DNA from: Bacillota bacterium
GTDB taxonomy: Bacteria > Bacillota_G > Limnochordia > DTU010
Direction of reading: 5' to 3'
Length of the DNA stretch: 6,771 bases
Assembly: GCA_012799255.1 (NCBI GenBank)
Contig: JAAZLQ010000382.1
Coordinates: forward strand, 1 to 6,771
Shown here one piece after another: positions 5,429 through 6,771 of this stretch. Under the pieces are notes generated by a model. The model had not been told where the DNA came from and ran no database searches. It saw only the letters and a program-made list of their open reading frames with translations. The translations under genes and the position numbers were made by a program. The first letter of the stretch is position 1. Every line of letters begins with the position of its first letter.

Positions 5429-6771
5429 ATGAGTAGATTAATAGCAGGAGTTCAACCACTCATCCTAACACAAGCAGGACAGCGTCCAACCATACCAAAT
5501 CCTCCCACAATCATGCCTGACGACAATAGGTTTGATAAATCAAGGGATTTGATGGTTGGACAGTTGGCATATAATGTTGTGGATGATGAGTGGTATTACA
5601 GAGGGTATTCCTCCATACAAACTCTACTGAAACCTTCCACAATCACTGTTGGACAGGTAGAGTCATGGCAAAGTAACAAAGTATATAAGGCAGGGAATGT
5701 ATTCGTATCATTTGTGAATCCATCTTCACCAGATGAACAGTTCCACAATGAAGCAATTTACAGGTGTAAGGAGACAACTCTGGTAGGACAATCCCCAGAG
5801 ACACACCCTGAGAAGTGGGTGTATCAAGGACAGAGTGTAACAGTAGACCCAACCACCGTCATAGAGACTGTAACGATAGAGACAGCCTCATCTTACAACC
5901 CTACGAAAGAAGGTGGTTATACTGAGGGGAGTATTGTTTCATACAAGAACGAATCTTCACCTGATCCACAATTCCAAAGACTGGAATTATACCTTGCAAA
6001 TTCAGATATCCCACAAGGTGTATCACCAGAGGATTCTGCGGAGTGGATATTTAAGGGGCAAGAAATTGTTGAGCAAATTACCTATCCAACTGTAAGGGTC
6101 AAGAGTTCTATCTCCACTATGCAAGCCATAGTAAACAATATGGATGGAGATATCACAATCATCCACACAACTGGAGAGATATATGAATATGATTCTGAAG
6201 CTACATCAGGAGTAAAGCCTAATAATGTGTTAGCGACAGACCCAGGACGTTGGGTGTTGGTAGTTCCTCATAAAGTAGGAGAAGCTCCAATTGATGGGAA
6301 CCAGTATGTAAGGAAAGATGGAGAATGGGAAGCAGTAGAATCAATAGAGCTTGGTGAAACATCAACTACTGCTTACAGAGGGGATAGGGGGAAGTTAGCA
6401 TATGAACATAGTCTAACTACTCACGCACCATCTAACGCACAAAAGAATAGTGACATAACCAAAAGTGAAATAGAAGCTAAATTAGTTGGTAACATTACTA
6501 CTCACAGTCACACAGTAACTAAAGATGATGTAGGACTTGGAAATGTAGAAAATAAATCTTCTTCTACTATTAGAAGTGAAATTACTAACACCGATGTTAC
6601 TGATGCATTAGGTTTTACTCCTATGGATGCTTCTTTAAAGGGAACTAATAATGGTGTAGCTGAATTAGATGCAGCTGGTAAAGTTCCTGCTAGTCAATTA
6701 CCTAGCTATGTAGATGATGTTTTAGAATTTGCTTCATTATCTGATTTTCCTTCAACAGGAGAAAGTGGTAA
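5429..6771 (+). CDS. Large tail-fibre-type protein (3' partial)
   Basis: ATG at 5429 follows the previous stop by 3 nt; the frame stays open to the window edge, giving 447 residues without the C-terminus. Order of parts: an N-terminal segment with a fibre-like WYYRGYSSIQ (55-64); two tandem carbohydrate-binding-like modules (about 74-134 and 155-211); an Ig- or jelly-roll-like section with SISTMQAIVNNMDGDITIIH and DPGRWVLVVP (227-280); and NQYVRKDGEWEAVE. Familiar fibre motifs follow: STTAYRGDRGKLAYEH, THAPSNAQKNSDITKSEIEA, VTKDDVGLGNVENKS (363-377), ALGFTPMD, NNGVAELDAAGKVPASQLP (407-425) and SYVDDVLEFASLSDFPSTGE. The last motif usually comes before more fibre or receptor-binding sequence, so much of the protein is likely missing. 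Role: trimeric fibre for adsorption to surface glycans. A codon-use shift near 6480 suggests a mosaic. Confidence 0.82.
   Translation, partial: MSRLIAGVQPLILTQAGQRPTIPNPPTIMPDDNRFDKSRDLMVGQLAYNVVDDEWYYRGYSSIQTLLKPSTITVGQVESWQSNKVYKAGNVFVSFVNPSSPDEQFHNEAIYRCKETTLVGQSPETHPEKWVYQGQSVTVDPTTVIETVTIETASSYNPTKEGGYTEGSIVSYKNESSPDPQFQRLELYLANSDIPQGVSPEDSAEWIFKGQEIVEQITYPTVRVKSSISTMQAIVNNMDGDITIIHTTGEIYEYDSEATSGVKPNNVLATDPGRWVLVVPHKVGEAPIDGNQYVRKDGEWEAVESIELGETSTTAYRGDRGKLAYEHSLTTHAPSNAQKNSDITKSEIEAKLVGNITTHSHTVTKDDVGLGNVENKSSSTIRSEITNTDVTDALGFTPMDASLKGTNNGVAELDAAGKVPASQLPSYVDDVLEFASLSDFPSTGESG
5648..6061 (+). repeat. Two tandem carbohydrate-binding-like modules in the fibre
   Basis: The pattern repeats at protein level: W/Y-x(6-9)-Y-x-x-G-x-V-x-S then SSPDEQF, Y-R-C, SPETHPEKWVYQGQ (residues 74-134), and ASSYNPTKEGGYTEGSIVSY, SSPDPQF, LYLAN, SPEDSAEWIFKGQ (155-211). 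Spacing of aromatics and the W-x-x-x-GQ end recall CBM5/12-type (chitin-binding-like) modules found on phage fibres. The DNA copies have diverged, so the duplication is old. Sugar specificity cannot be predicted. Confidence 0.6.

Noticed and set aside
5643..5852. 69-codon minus-strand frame inside the fibre gene
   Set aside because: Shadow frame with no motif; the plus-strand fibre frame is continuous through it.
5913..6095. 60-codon plus-strand frame inside the fibre gene
   Set aside because: Alternative frame overlapping the second binding module; no plausible product.

Overview
This window looks like the head-to-tail part of the late (virion) region of a tailed bacteriophage or prophage infecting a Bacteroidota host, probably a gut Bacteroidales. 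The reasons are an AT-rich composition, A-rich leaders with little or no Shine-Dalgarno signal, and several domains I recognise as typical of Bacteroidales phages: an InPase polyvalent domain opening with PTEAQKKAGNY, an InlB-B-repeat-like domain next to the capsid gene, a PFGIRPV-type fibre N-terminus, and a FISUMP/DUF1566-like lectin domain. All genes lie on the + strand. I see no tRNA, rRNA, CRISPR array, insertion sequence, integrase or reverse transcriptase.

Layout. Positions 2-1816 hold the 3' part of a large fusion protein: a pyrophosphatase-fold InPase domain, a ClpP-like prohead protease, a Pro/Glu-rich linker and a coiled-coil tail that resembles a scaffold. A 38-nt gap with a small hairpin leads to the HK97-fold major capsid protein (MCP, 1855-2835). 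Right after the MCP stop, in the same reading frame and with no usable start codon of its own, sits a complete 85-residue InlB-B-repeat/Ig-like domain (2836-3093). The MCP reading frame and this domain are therefore separated only by one TAA. An AT palindrome and a strong rho-independent terminator (3121-3149) close this block.

A second, tightly packed block follows, with gaps of 1, 1 and 3 nt: a 190-aa protein (3168-3740), a 273-aa protein that appears partly paralogous to it and carries a fibre-associated C-terminal domain (3742-4563), a 286-aa fibre/lectin protein (4565-5425), and a long fibre protein that runs off the window end (5429-6771). The fibre protein has two repeated carbohydrate-binding-like modules followed by typical fibre repeats.

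Reading as a system: the protease-scaffold builds and matures the procapsid made of the MCP. Some MCP may be extended with a surface Ig-like domain by readthrough, which would suit adhesion to mucus or glycans. The downstream genes build a variable receptor- or glycan-binding apparatus. The strongest unusual signal is the stop codon between the MCP and its Ig-like domain. Secondary points are the triple fusion upstream, the terminator in the middle of the structural genes, and a lectin C-terminus whose codon pattern resembles the variable region of a diversity-generating retroelement. All family calls are from memory of sequence patterns; no database search was possible.
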